A stretch of 64,000 bases of DNA, from contig NZ_JAQEVU010000004.1 of assembly GCF_027694345.1 (NCBI RefSeq), positions 173,087-237,086 on the forward strand, in the 5' to 3' direction. The translations under genes and the position numbers were made by a program. How positions within the stretch are numbered: position 1 is the first letter of the stretch; every line of letters starts with the position of its first letter. The notes beneath the pieces were generated by a model. It searched no databases and was not told the DNA's origin. It worked only from the letters and a program-made list of their open reading frames with translations. The DNA is from Varibaculum timonense_A. GTDB lineage: Bacteria; Actinomycetota; Actinomycetes; Actinomycetales; Actinomycetaceae. Positions 24,013 to 33,176 of this stretch are shown here, in pieces.

Positions 24013-25302
24013 ATGGCAACTAAGATTGCAAAAGATCAGTGTCAAGTGCTGGTCGTAGGGGCTGGTCCTGCCGGGGCCGCAACTGCCTATCACCTCGCTA
24101 AAGCCGGTATAGACGTCCTCGTCCTAGAAAAATCTGCGTTCCCGCGGGACAAAATCTGCGGTGACGGTCTAACCCCGGGAGCGGTAAAAGAAATCCTAGC
24201 AATGGGGATTAACCCGGTTGAAGAGGGATGGCAAGTCAATCGGGGGCTCAGTGTAATTGGTGGGGGACATCGAATTACCCTACCGTGGCCTGAAAAATCT
24301 TCGCTTCCCTCCTACGGGCTCACTTGCAAGCGAACCGAGCTTGACCAGCGACTTATTCAGCAAGCGGTCGCTTGCGGTGCGCGACTAATTGAAAACACCG
24401 CCGTACAAGACCTGGTTACAGACGCTGACGGTTACGCCTGCGGGGTAAGCGCAATCGTGCGCGAGCCACAAACTCGGCAAAAAAAGAATCGTGAATTCCG
24501 TGCTCGCTACGTGGTTGATTGCACCGGAGCAAATGCTCGTTTAGCCTCTCGGCAAGGGCGAACCCCCCTCAAGAATCGCCCCCTGGCGGTGGCGGCACGG
24601 GCGTATTTCTATTCCCCTCGCGGTAACGAAGAAATGATGGAGTCCCACCTGGAACTGTGGGACGGTAAGCCCGGTCATTCAAACCTGTTGCCCGGTTACG
24701 GATGGCTGTTCCCGATGGGCGACGGGATTGTAAACGTGGGGCTAGGCTCGGTATCTTCGGGTGCACAATCAACCAAATTGCCCTATAAACAGATATTTAA
24801 TCGCTGGGTAGCTAACTTGCCGAAACAGTGGGGGCTCAGCGAAGAAAACATGATTGGTTCGCTGCGTTCAGCGCCCTTGCCGATGGCATTTAATCGTAAA
24901 CCGGCTTACGAAAATGGGCTACTTTTGGTTGGGGATGCTGCCGGAATGGTGTCGCCATTCAACGGAGAGGGCATTGCTCCGGCAATGTTTGCCGGGCGGC
25001 GCGCAGCCGATGCTTTAATCCAGGCACTAGGTCGTACCTCGCGCGCTCAAGCCGAACTCGCCCTCCAGGAATATCCTCGCGACCTGCAAGATCAATACGG
25101 AGGCTACTACAGTCTAGGTCGCGTATTCGTGCGACTAATCGAAAACCCGAAAATTATGCACGCCTGCACCAAATATGGTTTGGACAAACCGGCATTGATG
25201 CGTTTTGTCCATAAAATGCTTTCTGATGGTTATGAACGCCGTGGCGGAGTAGCCTCCGACCGGGTGCTACAAATTCTGACTAAGGTGGTAAAACCATCAT
25301 GA
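24013..25302 (+). CDS. Geranylgeranyl-reductase family FAD protein (menaquinone reductase, MenJ-like)
   Basis: This 429-residue flavoprotein has an N-terminal Rossmann FAD site (VVGAGPAGAATAYHLAKAG, about 16-34), the family motif FPRDKICGDGLTPGAV near 49-64, and the second FAD motif LLLVGDAAGMVSPFNGEGI near 308-326. In mycobacteria MenJ saturates an isoprene unit of menaquinone. Placement between menG and nuoA supports a role in menaquinone side-chain reduction here. Its stop overlaps the start of a 36-codon small ORF (ATGA), which in turn overlaps nuoA, so it appears to head the respiratory operon. Confidence 0.88.
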   Translation: MATKIAKDQCQVLVVGAGPAGAATAYHLAKAGIDVLVLEKSAFPRDKICGDGLTPGAVKEILAMGINPVEEGWQVNRGLSVIGGGHRITLPWPEKSSLPSYGLTCKRTELDQRLIQQAVACGARLIENTAVQDLVTDADGYACGVSAIVREPQTRQKKNREFRARYVVDCTGANARLASRQGRTPLKNRPLAVAARAYFYSPRGNEEMMESHLELWDGKPGHSNLLPGYGWLFPMGDGIVNVGLGSVSSGAQSTKLPYKQIFNRWVANLPKQWGLSEENMIGSLRSAPLPMAFNRKPAYENGLLLVGDAAGMVSPFNGEGIAPAMFAGRRAADALIQALGRTSRAQAELALQEYPRDLQDQYGGYYSLGRVFVRLIENPKIMHACTKYGLDKPALMRFVHKMLSDGYERRGGVASDRVLQILTKVVKPS

Positions 25303-25409
25303 GGAACATTTTTGAGATAGAAGATTTGAGCCGGAAAAGAACCGGAAACTACGGCAGTTGCCAGTTCAGAGATGACTGGGCAGACAAGAAGGATGTGGAG
25401 ACCAAATGA
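25299..25409 (+). CDS. Small 36-aa ORF, coupled to flanking genes
   Basis: An ATG at 25299 overlaps the flavoprotein stop (ATGA), and the ORF's own TGA overlaps the nuoA start (ATGA at 25406-25409). It reads MRNIFEIEDLSRKRTG, then NYGSCQFRDDWADKKDVETK. AAGGTGG lies about 10 nt upstream of the start. The hydrophilic, charged protein has one Cys and no membrane segment. No family is recognised. The double four-base overlap argues for real, coupled translation, perhaps simply to keep ribosomes moving into nuoA. A chance ORF is the alternative. Confidence 0.45.
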   Translation: MRNIFEIEDLSRKRTGNYGSCQFRDDWADKKDVETK

Positions 25410-25774
25410 GTCCATCGGCATCACTGTTAATAATGGGCGCGGTAGCGATTGTGCTGGCCGTGGGCGGTTTGGTACTGTCCGCGCTCCTAGGACCGGCACG
25501 TAAAAACCAGGTAAAGCTGGGTACTTACGAATGCGGAATTGACTCTAATGCTCACGAGGACGCGCGAGGGCGTTTCCCGATTAAGTATTACTTAATCGCA
25601 ATGACGTTTATCGTCTTCGATGTGGAAATGGTGTTCCTGTATCCATTTGCCGTATCGATAAGTCACTTTGGTCAAGTGATGGCCATTCCGGTACTAATCG
25701 ACATTTTGTTGTTCATCGTTTTGGTGCTGGTGCCCTACATTTATGAGTGGCGCCGGGGCGGACTGGACTATTAA
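25406..25774 (+). CDS. nuoA: NADH-quinone oxidoreductase subunit A
   Basis: This 122-residue membrane subunit has three helices. The conserved segment KLGTYECGIDSNAHEDARGRF lies in the loop after helix 1, and KYYLIAMTFIVFDVEMVFLYPFAV covers helix 2 with its acidic residues. It belongs to the membrane arm at the quinone-site junction of Complex I. It is the first of fourteen nuo genes in the standard order A to N. Confidence 0.96.
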   Translation: MSPSASLLIMGAVAIVLAVGGLVLSALLGPARKNQVKLGTYECGIDSNAHEDARGRFPIKYYLIAMTFIVFDVEMVFLYPFAVSISHFGQVMAIPVLIDILLFIVLVLVPYIYEWRRGGLDY

Positions 25775-25788
25775 GAGAGAGGTAAAGC

Positions 25789-26349
25789 ATGTCTTTTGAT
25801 AATGAGATACCGGCAGGAGTCGCGCTTACCAGCCTAGATAAATTCATGGGTCTAAGCCGTAAAGCCAGCCTCTGGCCGGTAACTATGGGTCTAGCCTGCT
25901 GCGCTATCGAGATGATGGCCACTGGAACCCCTCGTTTCGATATTTCCCGTTTCGGGATGGAGGTATTCCGTGCCTCGCCCCGCCATGCTGATTTGATGAT
26001 TGTCTCGGGTAGGGTTTCCTGGAAGATGGCACCGATTATTCGGAACTGCTACGATGCCATGCCCGAGCCCAAGTGGGTTATCTCTATGGGAGCCTGCGCG
26101 TCCTCAGGAGGGGTTTTCAATAACTATGCGGTGGTACAAGGCTGCGACCACGTAGTTCCTGTAGATGTTTACCTGCCCGGATGCCCTCCCCGCCCAGAAG
26201 CCCTGATTCATGCAATTATGGTGCTGTGGGATCAGATTCATTACCGCACCCCCATCACCCAAAAAGAACGCTTGGAGATTGCCCGTAAAGCAGAACAAGC
26301 AGCTTTGGCAGCGACTCCTACTTCCCAGATGAAAGGACTGTTGGCGTGA
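25789..26349 (+). CDS. nuoB: NADH-quinone oxidoreductase subunit B (N2 cluster)
   Basis: This 186-residue subunit holds iron-sulfur cluster N2, the electron donor to quinone. The four ligand cysteines are visible in GLACCAIEMMATGTPRFD, SMGACASSGG and VYLPGCPPRPEAL. AGAGAGG precedes the ATG. It overlaps nuoC by 4 nt (GTGA). Confidence 0.97.
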   Translation: MSFDNEIPAGVALTSLDKFMGLSRKASLWPVTMGLACCAIEMMATGTPRFDISRFGMEVFRASPRHADLMIVSGRVSWKMAPIIRNCYDAMPEPKWVISMGACASSGGVFNNYAVVQGCDHVVPVDVYLPGCPPRPEALIHAIMVLWDQIHYRTPITQKERLEIARKAEQAALAATPTSQMKGLLA

Positions 26350-27098
26350 GTACAGACGACAAGACAGTAGTCCTGCATTCCGATGTAGAGGACGGGCCGG
26401 TAGCAGTTGAGGTTAGCGCCCCGCGTGGCTTTGCTGCTGGCTCTAATATGGGTATCCGTCACGGTCTGTTCGGGGTGCATGATGATGGTGACACTACCGG
26501 TTTTGGAGACATCGAATTACAGCGGCAAATGCCCGCTGAAAGTCCCCGCCCCTATGGATCATGGTTCGATGAGGTCGTAGAGATTTTAGAAGAGCTTATC
26601 GAACAGTCTGAGCTGGAAATAGCGCAGGTAATCGAGCGGGTGGTAGTCGATAATGATGAACTGACTATCTTTATCTCCCGCGAGCACCTGCCGCAGGTTG
26701 CCAGTTGGCTGCGCGATGATCAAGACCTACGTTTCGAGCTATGCCTGGGGGTGAACGGGGTGCACTATCCGCACGATAAAGGGCGAGAACTGCACGCCGT
26801 CTATATGCTTTATTCGGCAACCCACAACCGCCAACTACGTTTGGAAGTTACCTGTCCGGAATCTGACCCTCGGATTCCCTCGGTGGTAGCCACCTATCCC
26901 GGAAATGACTGGTGGGAACGGGAAACCTGGGATTTGATGGGGATTATCTTTACCGGTCATCCCGGTCTTAGTAGAACTGCTCTACCCGATGACTGGGTAG
27001 GTCATCCTCAGCGGAAGGATTATCCGCTAGGCGGTATTCCGGTGCAATTTAAGGGCGCTACAGTTCCGCCCGCCGATTCGCGGAGGTCATACAGTTAA
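26346..27098 (+). CDS. nuoC: NADH-quinone oxidoreductase subunit C
   Basis: This 250-residue peripheral-arm subunit starts at GTG 26346, inside the nuoB stop. The 30-kDa-subunit signature is in ERETWDLMGIIFTGHPGLSR and LPDDWVGHPQRKDYPLGGIPVQF. The N-terminal 70 residues are variable and acidic, as in other actinobacterial NuoC. It is a separate gene and not a C/D fusion. nuoD follows with no gap. Confidence 0.95.
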   Translation: MSTDDKTVVLHSDVEDGPVAVEVSAPRGFAAGSNMGIRHGLFGVHDDGDTTGFGDIELQRQMPAESPRPYGSWFDEVVEILEELIEQSELEIAQVIERVVVDNDELTIFISREHLPQVASWLRDDQDLRFELCLGVNGVHYPHDKGRELHAVYMLYSATHNRQLRLEVTCPESDPRIPSVVATYPGNDWWERETWDLMGIIFTGHPGLSRTALPDDWVGHPQRKDYPLGGIPVQFKGATVPPADSRRSYS

Positions 27099-28472
27099 AT
27101 GAAATACGTATCTGATAGCGAAAACAGCCCGCTGCTAAGAGCAGCCGGATCCGCCCTCGATAATCTAATTACCAAGGACACCCCGCAATACGATTTGCAA
27201 GGTGGCGACTGGGAAGAGATGGCTTCCGAAGTCGAAAAGCTCGCCAACGAGCGCATCGTCATGAACCTGGGGCCCGTTCACCCCTCTACCCATGGGGTGC
27301 TGCGCCTAATTGTAGAGCTAGACGGGGAATATGTTCGTGACGTGCGGGTAGGTACCGGTTATTTGCATACCGGTATCGAAAAGAACATGGAATACCGTAC
27401 CTGGACACAGGGCGTGACCTACTGTACCCGCATGGATTATGTGGCTCCGTTCTTCCAAGAAGCCGCCTACTGCCTGGCAGTCGAAAAAGTTTTGAAGAAA
27501 ACCGCTGAGGTTCCAGAGCGGGCAAATCTAATTCGTATCCTGATGATGGAGCTTAACCGGATAGCTTCCCATATTGTTGCTATCGCTTCTGGTGGTAACG
27601 AGCTCGGCGCCACCACCATGATGACTATCGGGTTCCGAGGACGCGAAGAAATCCTGCGGATTTTTGAACAAGTAACCGGTCTGCGTATGAATCACGCCTA
27701 TATTCGTCCCGGTGGGGTGGCACAAGATTTGCCGCCGGGGTGCACTGAATATATTCGCGACCTATTACCAAAGACTCGGCGCGATATTAACGAACTACAG
27801 GATTTGACCTTACAAAACCCCATCTTCAAGGCGCGTTTTTGCGATGTTGCGGTTTTGCCTTTATCTGCACATATGGCAATGTCTATGACCGGTCCTTCCG
27901 TTAGGGCAGCCGGGTATCCCCTGGATATGCGGAAGATGCAACCCTACTGTGGATATGAAAACTTTGATTTCGATGTTCCGGTAGCCGACCAATCCGATGC
28001 CTACAACCGAACCGTGGTGCGCTTTGACGAATGTTACGAATCCTTGAAGATTATCTACCAGGTACTAGATCGCCTTGATGAAACCGAGGGCGACCCGGTA
28101 ATGATTTCCGATCCACAAATTAAGTGGCCGGCTCAGCTAAGCGTAGGTATTGACGGTCAAGGTAACTCTCCTGAACATATCAAAGAGATTATGGGCAGCT
28201 CCATGGAGTCATTAATTCAGCACTTTAAGCTGGTAACCGAAGGGTTTAGAGCGCCAGTCGGTCAGGCAACCCAATTAGTAGAACACGCGAAAGGCGTGAT
28301 GGGGGTACACGTGGTCTCTGACGGAGGCACTCGGCCTTATCGGGCACATTTCCGTGACCCCAGCTTCGCTAACCTGCAATCCTTATCCCTAATGGCTCAA
28401 GGTGGCACGATTTCTGATTTGATTGTGGCGCTAGCCAGTGTGGATCCCGTACTGGGAGGTGTAGATCGCTAA
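27099..28472 (+). CDS. nuoD: NADH-quinone oxidoreductase subunit D (49 kDa)
   Basis: This 457-residue subunit forms the quinone-binding pocket with NuoB. Motifs: NLGPVHPSTHGVLRLIVELDGE, HTGIEKNMEYRTWTQGVTYCTRMDY, ELNRIASHIVAIASGGNELGA, and the C-terminal DPVLGGVDR. The catalytic His and Tyr regions (HPSTHG; TRMDY) are intact. Its last base is shared with the nuoE start region (TAATG). Confidence 0.97.
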   Translation: MKYVSDSENSPLLRAAGSALDNLITKDTPQYDLQGGDWEEMASEVEKLANERIVMNLGPVHPSTHGVLRLIVELDGEYVRDVRVGTGYLHTGIEKNMEYRTWTQGVTYCTRMDYVAPFFQEAAYCLAVEKVLKKTAEVPERANLIRILMMELNRIASHIVAIASGGNELGATTMMTIGFRGREEILRIFEQVTGLRMNHAYIRPGGVAQDLPPGCTEYIRDLLPKTRRDINELQDLTLQNPIFKARFCDVAVLPLSAHMAMSMTGPSVRAAGYPLDMRKMQPYCGYENFDFDVPVADQSDAYNRTVVRFDECYESLKIIYQVLDRLDETEGDPVMISDPQIKWPAQLSVGIDGQGNSPEHIKEIMGSSMESLIQHFKLVTEGFRAPVGQATQLVEHAKGVMGVHVVSDGGTRPYRAHFRDPSFANLQSLSLMAQGGTISDLIVALASVDPVLGGVDR

Positions 28473-29266
28473 TGAGTTATTACAACCCTGAAATTGAGCA
28501 AAAATTCCGCGCCGAAGCTGCGGAAATCATTGCCCGCTACCCCAAGGGGCATGAGCGTAGCGCGATGATTCCGCTGCTACACCTGGTGCAAAGCATAGAC
28601 GGGTATGTAACTGCCAACGGTATCGGATTAATTGCCGATATTTTGAACTGCCAGCGGGCAGAAGTTAGCGCGGTTGCGACTTTCTACACCCAATTCAAAC
28701 GCCATCCCAACGGTGAATACACCGTAGGGGTTTGCACTAACGCTCTGTGTGCCGTCCTCGGGGGAGACACCATTATGCAGACCCTAGAACAAGAGCTAGA
28801 GGTCGGAAATGATGAAACCACCCCGGACGGTAAAATTACTTTAGAAGCTCTAGAATGTAATGCTGCCTGCGACTACGCTCCGGTAGTTATGGTTAATTGG
28901 GAGTTCTTCGATAATCAGACTCCCCAATCCGCCGTGCAATTGGTACGCGACATCAAAGCGGGTAAACCGGTTCGTCCTACGCGCGGATCCGAGGTGGCTC
29001 CTACCTTTAAAGAAGCCAGTCGCATTTTGGCTGGATTCCCCAATCCCCAGACCGCAAATCAGGGCGTGGCAGCCGGGCACGCCAGTTTGTGGGGACTGAA
29101 AGTTGCGGAAGAAAACGGAATGGAAGCTCCCGATCCGGGACAGTTTGAAAAATCAGATACAACCCAGATTCATGAAACCGAGTCAGGTAAGGCAGTAAAT
29201 GCCGCTGGAACAGATGCGGTGGGCAAGAAACACTCCTCTGCTGAGCACAAGGAGACGGGCAAGTGA
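28472..29266 (+). CDS. nuoE: NADH-quinone oxidoreductase subunit E
   Basis: This 264-residue thioredoxin-fold subunit of the NADH-oxidising module carries the [2Fe-2S] cluster N1a. Ligands are in GVCTNALCAVLGG and LECNAACDYAPVVMVN. The core ends near residue 190. A tail of about 75 residues, charged and Gly/Ala/Glu-rich, follows and has no recognised domain, making the protein longer than E. coli NuoE. It overlaps nuoF by 4 nt (GTGA). Confidence 0.95.
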   Translation: MSYYNPEIEQKFRAEAAEIIARYPKGHERSAMIPLLHLVQSIDGYVTANGIGLIADILNCQRAEVSAVATFYTQFKRHPNGEYTVGVCTNALCAVLGGDTIMQTLEQELEVGNDETTPDGKITLEALECNAACDYAPVVMVNWEFFDNQTPQSAVQLVRDIKAGKPVRPTRGSEVAPTFKEASRILAGFPNPQTANQGVAAGHASLWGLKVAEENGMEAPDPGQFEKSDTTQIHETESGKAVNAAGTDAVGKKHSSAEHKETGK

Positions 29267-30576
29267 GCGAAAAGTTAAAGTCTGAAATCCGTCGGGTTCC
29301 GCTGACCCCCATCGTTACTAAACAGTACCGCGAGCCTGAAAGCTGGACGCTAGCGGCTTATAGGAAAACTGGTGGCTACCGTGGGTTGGAAAAAGCTAAA
29401 CACCTGGAACCGGCGGAAATTGTGGAAGCAGTTAAATCAGCCGGAGTTAGAGGGCGTGGCGGTGCCGGTTTCGGTACTGGTCTAAAGTGGTCGTTCTTAC
29501 CTCCCGATGATGGGGGTCCGCGTTACCTGACCGTGAACTGCGACGAATCTGAGCCAGGCACTTGTAAAGATATCCCCATGATTCTGGCTAACCCCCATGC
29601 AGTAATCGAGGGGGTCGCAATCACCTGTTTTGCCATTGGCTGTAAGCACGCTTTTATTTATATCCGCGGCGAAGTGGTTCACGCCTATAACCGCCTGTTA
29701 GTGGCAATTAAAGAGGCTGAAGATGCGGGGCTGTTGGGAGATTTGAAACTTATCGCCCATGCCGGAGCCGGTGCTTATATTTGCGGCGAAGAAACCGCAC
29801 TGCTGGATTCCCTAGAGGGCAAGCGGGGTCACCCGCGGCTAAAACCGCCATTTCCTGCGGTTAAGGGGCTCTATGCTCGTCCTACCGTTATCAACAACGC
29901 GGAAACCATGGCTCAGGTGGCTACCGTTTTTCAAAATTCGGTTGATTGGTATGCCTCAATGGGTAAAGATAAATCCCTAGGTTACGGTATGTTTAACCTG
30001 TCTGGACATATTAAACACCCCGGTCTATATGAGGCTCCTTTCGGCATAACCATTCGCGAGCTGCTGGAATACTCTGGCGGGATTCGTGAGGGTCACACCT
30101 TGAAGTTCTATACCCCCGGTGGCTCCTCAACTCCGCTTTTTACCGAAGCTGACCTAGATGTTCCTTTAACCTACGAGGACGTAGCTGCCGCCGGATCTAT
30201 GTTGGCAACCCGCGCCCTGCAGATCTTTGATGACACTACTTCCGTAGTCAGGGTAATTAGCCGTTGGACAGACTTCTATCAGCATGAATCTTGCGGTAAG
30301 TGCACCCCCTGCCGCGAGGGTACCTATTGGATGAAGCAGATAATGCACCGCCTCGAGGCTGGTAAAGGACAAGAGGGGGACGTGGATTTACTCTACGATA
30401 TCGCCGGTAATATCGCGGGACGTAGCTTCTGCGCCCTGGGAGATGCCGCGGCCACCCCGGTTCGGAGCGGCATCGAGAAATTCCGTGAAGAATTCGAAGC
30501 TGGCTATACCACTCCCTGGTGGGAGGCATTTCCGCCCGCCGCCTCGGAGGTTTTTAACGAAGGAGGCCTCCTGTGA
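29263..30576 (+). CDS. nuoF: NADH-quinone oxidoreductase subunit F (NADH/FMN site)
   Basis: This 437-residue flavoprotein accepts hydride from NADH through FMN and passes electrons to cluster N3. NADH/FMN motifs: GVRGRGGAGFGTGLKWSF and AGAGAYICGEETALLDSLEGKRG. The N3 cysteines are in SCGKCTPCREGTYWM plus the later SFCALGDAAATP. It starts at GTG 29263 within the nuoE stop and overlaps nuoG by 4 nt. Confidence 0.97.
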   Translation: MSEKLKSEIRRVPLTPIVTKQYREPESWTLAAYRKTGGYRGLEKAKHLEPAEIVEAVKSAGVRGRGGAGFGTGLKWSFLPPDDGGPRYLTVNCDESEPGTCKDIPMILANPHAVIEGVAITCFAIGCKHAFIYIRGEVVHAYNRLLVAIKEAEDAGLLGDLKLIAHAGAGAYICGEETALLDSLEGKRGHPRLKPPFPAVKGLYARPTVINNAETMAQVATVFQNSVDWYASMGKDKSLGYGMFNLSGHIKHPGLYEAPFGITIRELLEYSGGIREGHTLKFYTPGGSSTPLFTEADLDVPLTYEDVAAAGSMLATRALQIFDDTTSVVRVISRWTDFYQHESCGKCTPCREGTYWMKQIMHRLEAGKGQEGDVDLLYDIAGNIAGRSFCALGDAAATPVRSGIEKFREEFEAGYTTPWWEAFPPAASEVFNEGGLL

Positions 30577-33176
30577 GTGAACAAGTCAAAATTAATATTG
30601 ACGGTCAGGATATCGAGGTCGCCAAGGGGACGCTCCTAATTCGAGCAGCCGAAAAACTGGGAATCCATATTCCCCGTTTTTGTGACCACCCACTGCTAGA
30701 TCCTGCCGGAGCTTGCCGGCAATGCCTAGTAGAGGTAGCAATGCCGGGGCGTGACGGGGTGGTTCGTCCTATGCCCAAGCCCCAACCGGCGTGCACCATG
30801 ACCGCGATGGCAGGCATGGAAATCAAAACTGCTGCCACTTCGGAGGTAGCGGAGAAAGCCCAGCATGGGATCACCGAGTTCCTGTTGATTAACCATCCCC
30901 TAGATTGTCCGATTTGCGATAAAGGCGGGGAATGTCCGCTACAGAATCAAGCGATGTCGCACGGTACTTTGCGCAGCCGGTTTATAGATGAAAAGCGGCT
31001 GTGGCCCAAACCGGTGGAACTAACCGGTCAGATTCTAATCGACCGGGAACGCTGCGTGCTCTGTCAGCGTTGTGTACGCTTCGCTAACCAGATTGCTGGT
31101 GACTCTTTTATCGCTTTGCAAGGACGTGGCGGCGGTTCTTCTCCGTGTGACGACCACGATTTCATGGGTGAAAATGTTGGCGCCTTTGACCAGGAAACCC
31201 TGGGAATCTCCGATTCTGACGGTTCAAAACCGCAGCTGCGCCTCGACCCGGAAACACAGGCGTTGTCGGATTCGCATGGAAAACCGGCTCCGCTTTCCTC
31301 TCTAGCTGCTCGGGGGGCAGGGGCAGATGAGCAAGATCAGTCAGGTAGACTTTTCAGTTCCTATTTCTCAGGCAACATTATTCAGATTTGCCCGGTAGGG
31401 GCATTAACCTCGAAACGTTACCGTTTCCGGGCACGTCCTTTTGATTTGATTTCTACGCCAGGAGTAACCGAACAGGACGCTTCCGGTTCTGCGCTGCGTA
31501 CCGACATTCGTCGTGGGGTGATTACCCGCAGGATGGCGCAAAAGGATTTGCAGGTAAACGAGGAATGGATTACCGATAAAGATCGTTTCGGATACGAGTG
31601 GCAGTTCCAACCGTCTCGGATTAAAACTCCACTGGTACGTGAAGATGGCAAGTTAGTTCCAACTTCCTGGTTTGATGCTTTTGAACGTGCAGCCCAGGGA
31701 TTATCCGCAGCTGGCAAGGGCAAAGTTGGTTTCTTACCGGGAGGACGGCTAACTTTCGAGGACGCCTACGCCTGGTCAAAGTTTGCCCGGGTAGTGTGCG
31801 GGACTAACGATATAGATCAGCGTACCCGCACAGCTGGCAGAGAAGAAGAATCTTTCTTGGGTGCCTATTTTGCGGGCGCTGGAATGCCGGTTACCTATGA
31901 TGACCTGGAAAAAGCTGGTCAAGTGCTCCTGGTTGGTTTTGAGCCCGAGGACGAATGCGGTGCGGTATTTCTCCGGCTGCGTAAAGGGGTCAGAAAAGGC
32001 AGCGTAAAAGTGGCTACTGTAGCACCTTTTGCTTCGCCCTCTTCGGTAAAAACCGCAGCTACAGTGCTATTTGCAGCTCCTGGAACCGAACCGGAAGTAG
32101 TTGCTAATGTAAAAGCCGATGCCGAGGGTGATTTCGGTACGGTATTTGCGGGTCTTAAGGACGAGGGCGCAGTAATCGTTGTCGGTGAACGTGCCGGCAT
32201 AGTGCCTGGTCTGCTCAGTGCGGTTAATGATTTAGCTGCTCGGAGCGGAGCACGTCTGGCGTGGATTCCGCGCCGCAGCGGAGAGCGTGGCGGGGTGGAA
32301 GCTGGTCTATTACCTGGTTTACTTCCCTTTGGGCGGAACGGACATGACAGTGCAGCTCGCAATGATTTGGCTGCGGTCTGGGGCGAGCAGCTACCAGCTG
32401 AGCCGGGACGCGACACCCAACAAATCCTGCAGGCCGCTGCTAGTGGAGAACTGTCCGCGCTGGTGTTGGGGGGATTGGATTTACGTGACCTGCCAGACCA
32501 GGATTTAGCGGACAAAGCTCTAAAGCAATGCCCCTTTGTGGTTTCTTTGGAAATCAATTTAACTCCCGCAGCTGAAGCAGCAGATGTAGTGTTTCCGGTA
32601 GCTCCGGTTTCGGAAAAACCTGGCACTTTCATTAACTGGGAAGGACGGCTGCGGCCTTTCGGGCAAGCCCTGGTTTCTCAAGATATGCCCGATTGGCAAG
32701 TGCTAAACAAACTGGCACAGGTAATGGGAATCGAGCTGGGGATAGACTCTCTGAAGTCAATTTACGCCGAAGCTAACGAATTGCTTGATTGGAATGGTTC
32801 TCGGGTGTCATTCGAGCCAATTACGCCCGCTGACTTACTTGCTCCTCAAGCTAATGAAGTTGTTATTACCTGCCATAAGCCCCTAATTGACGAGGGTCTT
32901 TTGCAGAGCGGGGCAGCAGATATGCAAGCAGCTGGGCGCGCTTCGTTTGCGCGTATCAGTCCGGAAACAGCGAAAGAGTTTGGTATCAGTGCCGGTGGGG
33001 CGGTAAATCTGAAAACAGCCCAGGGGAGTATCCAGCTTCCGGTGGTGCTAACCGATATGCCACAGCGCGTGGTGTGGGTGCCAGAATGTTCTGCTCACTG
33101 TCACGTACATGAGTCTTTGGGCGTTAGCAGTGGCGCCCTCGTCGAATTGGAGCCCGTTGCGGAGGTACAGCAGTGA
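30573..33176 (+). CDS. nuoG: NADH-quinone oxidoreductase subunit G
   Basis: This 867-residue subunit carries the iron-sulfur chain. The N-terminal ferredoxin-like domain has HIPRFCDHPLLDPAGACRQC and the His-ligand region LINHPLDCPICDKGGECPLQ. The next 4Fe-4S domain has RCVLCQRCVRFANQ. A molybdopterin-oxidoreductase-like domain follows from about residue 340 and lacks evident cofactor function, as in other NuoG. An insertion around residues 190-260 (GSKPQLRLDPETQALSDSHG) separates the second cluster from NIIQICPVGALTSK, which is longer than in E. coli. It overlaps nuoF and nuoH by 4 nt each. Confidence 0.95.
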   Translation: MSEQVKINIDGQDIEVAKGTLLIRAAEKLGIHIPRFCDHPLLDPAGACRQCLVEVAMPGRDGVVRPMPKPQPACTMTAMAGMEIKTAATSEVAEKAQHGITEFLLINHPLDCPICDKGGECPLQNQAMSHGTLRSRFIDEKRLWPKPVELTGQILIDRERCVLCQRCVRFANQIAGDSFIALQGRGGGSSPCDDHDFMGENVGAFDQETLGISDSDGSKPQLRLDPETQALSDSHGKPAPLSSLAARGAGADEQDQSGRLFSSYFSGNIIQICPVGALTSKRYRFRARPFDLISTPGVTEQDASGSALRTDIRRGVITRRMAQKDLQVNEEWITDKDRFGYEWQFQPSRIKTPLVREDGKLVPTSWFDAFERAAQGLSAAGKGKVGFLPGGRLTFEDAYAWSKFARVVCGTNDIDQRTRTAGREEESFLGAYFAGAGMPVTYDDLEKAGQVLLVGFEPEDECGAVFLRLRKGVRKGSVKVATVAPFASPSSVKTAATVLFAAPGTEPEVVANVKADAEGDFGTVFAGLKDEGAVIVVGERAGIVPGLLSAVNDLAARSGARLAWIPRRSGERGGVEAGLLPGLLPFGRNGHDSAARNDLAAVWGEQLPAEPGRDTQQILQAAASGELSALVLGGLDLRDLPDQDLADKALKQCPFVVSLEINLTPAAEAADVVFPVAPVSEKPGTFINWEGRLRPFGQALVSQDMPDWQVLNKLAQVMGIELGIDSLKSIYAEANELLDWNGSRVSFEPITPADLLAPQANEVVITCHKPLIDEGLLQSGAADMQAAGRASFARISPETAKEFGISAGGAVNLKTAQGSIQLPVVLTDMPQRVVWVPECSAHCHVHESLGVSSGALVELEPVAEVQQ

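Noticed and set aside
31919..32632. 237-codon minus-strand ORF inside nuoG
   Set aside because: Low-complexity Ser/Arg/Ala-rich translation in the shadow of an intact nuoG frame.
30573..33176. Formate dehydrogenase or nitrate reductase catalytic subunit
   Set aside because: The molybdopterin-like domain belongs to NuoG. The protein sits in a full nuo operon and has the NuoG iron-sulfur N-terminus.
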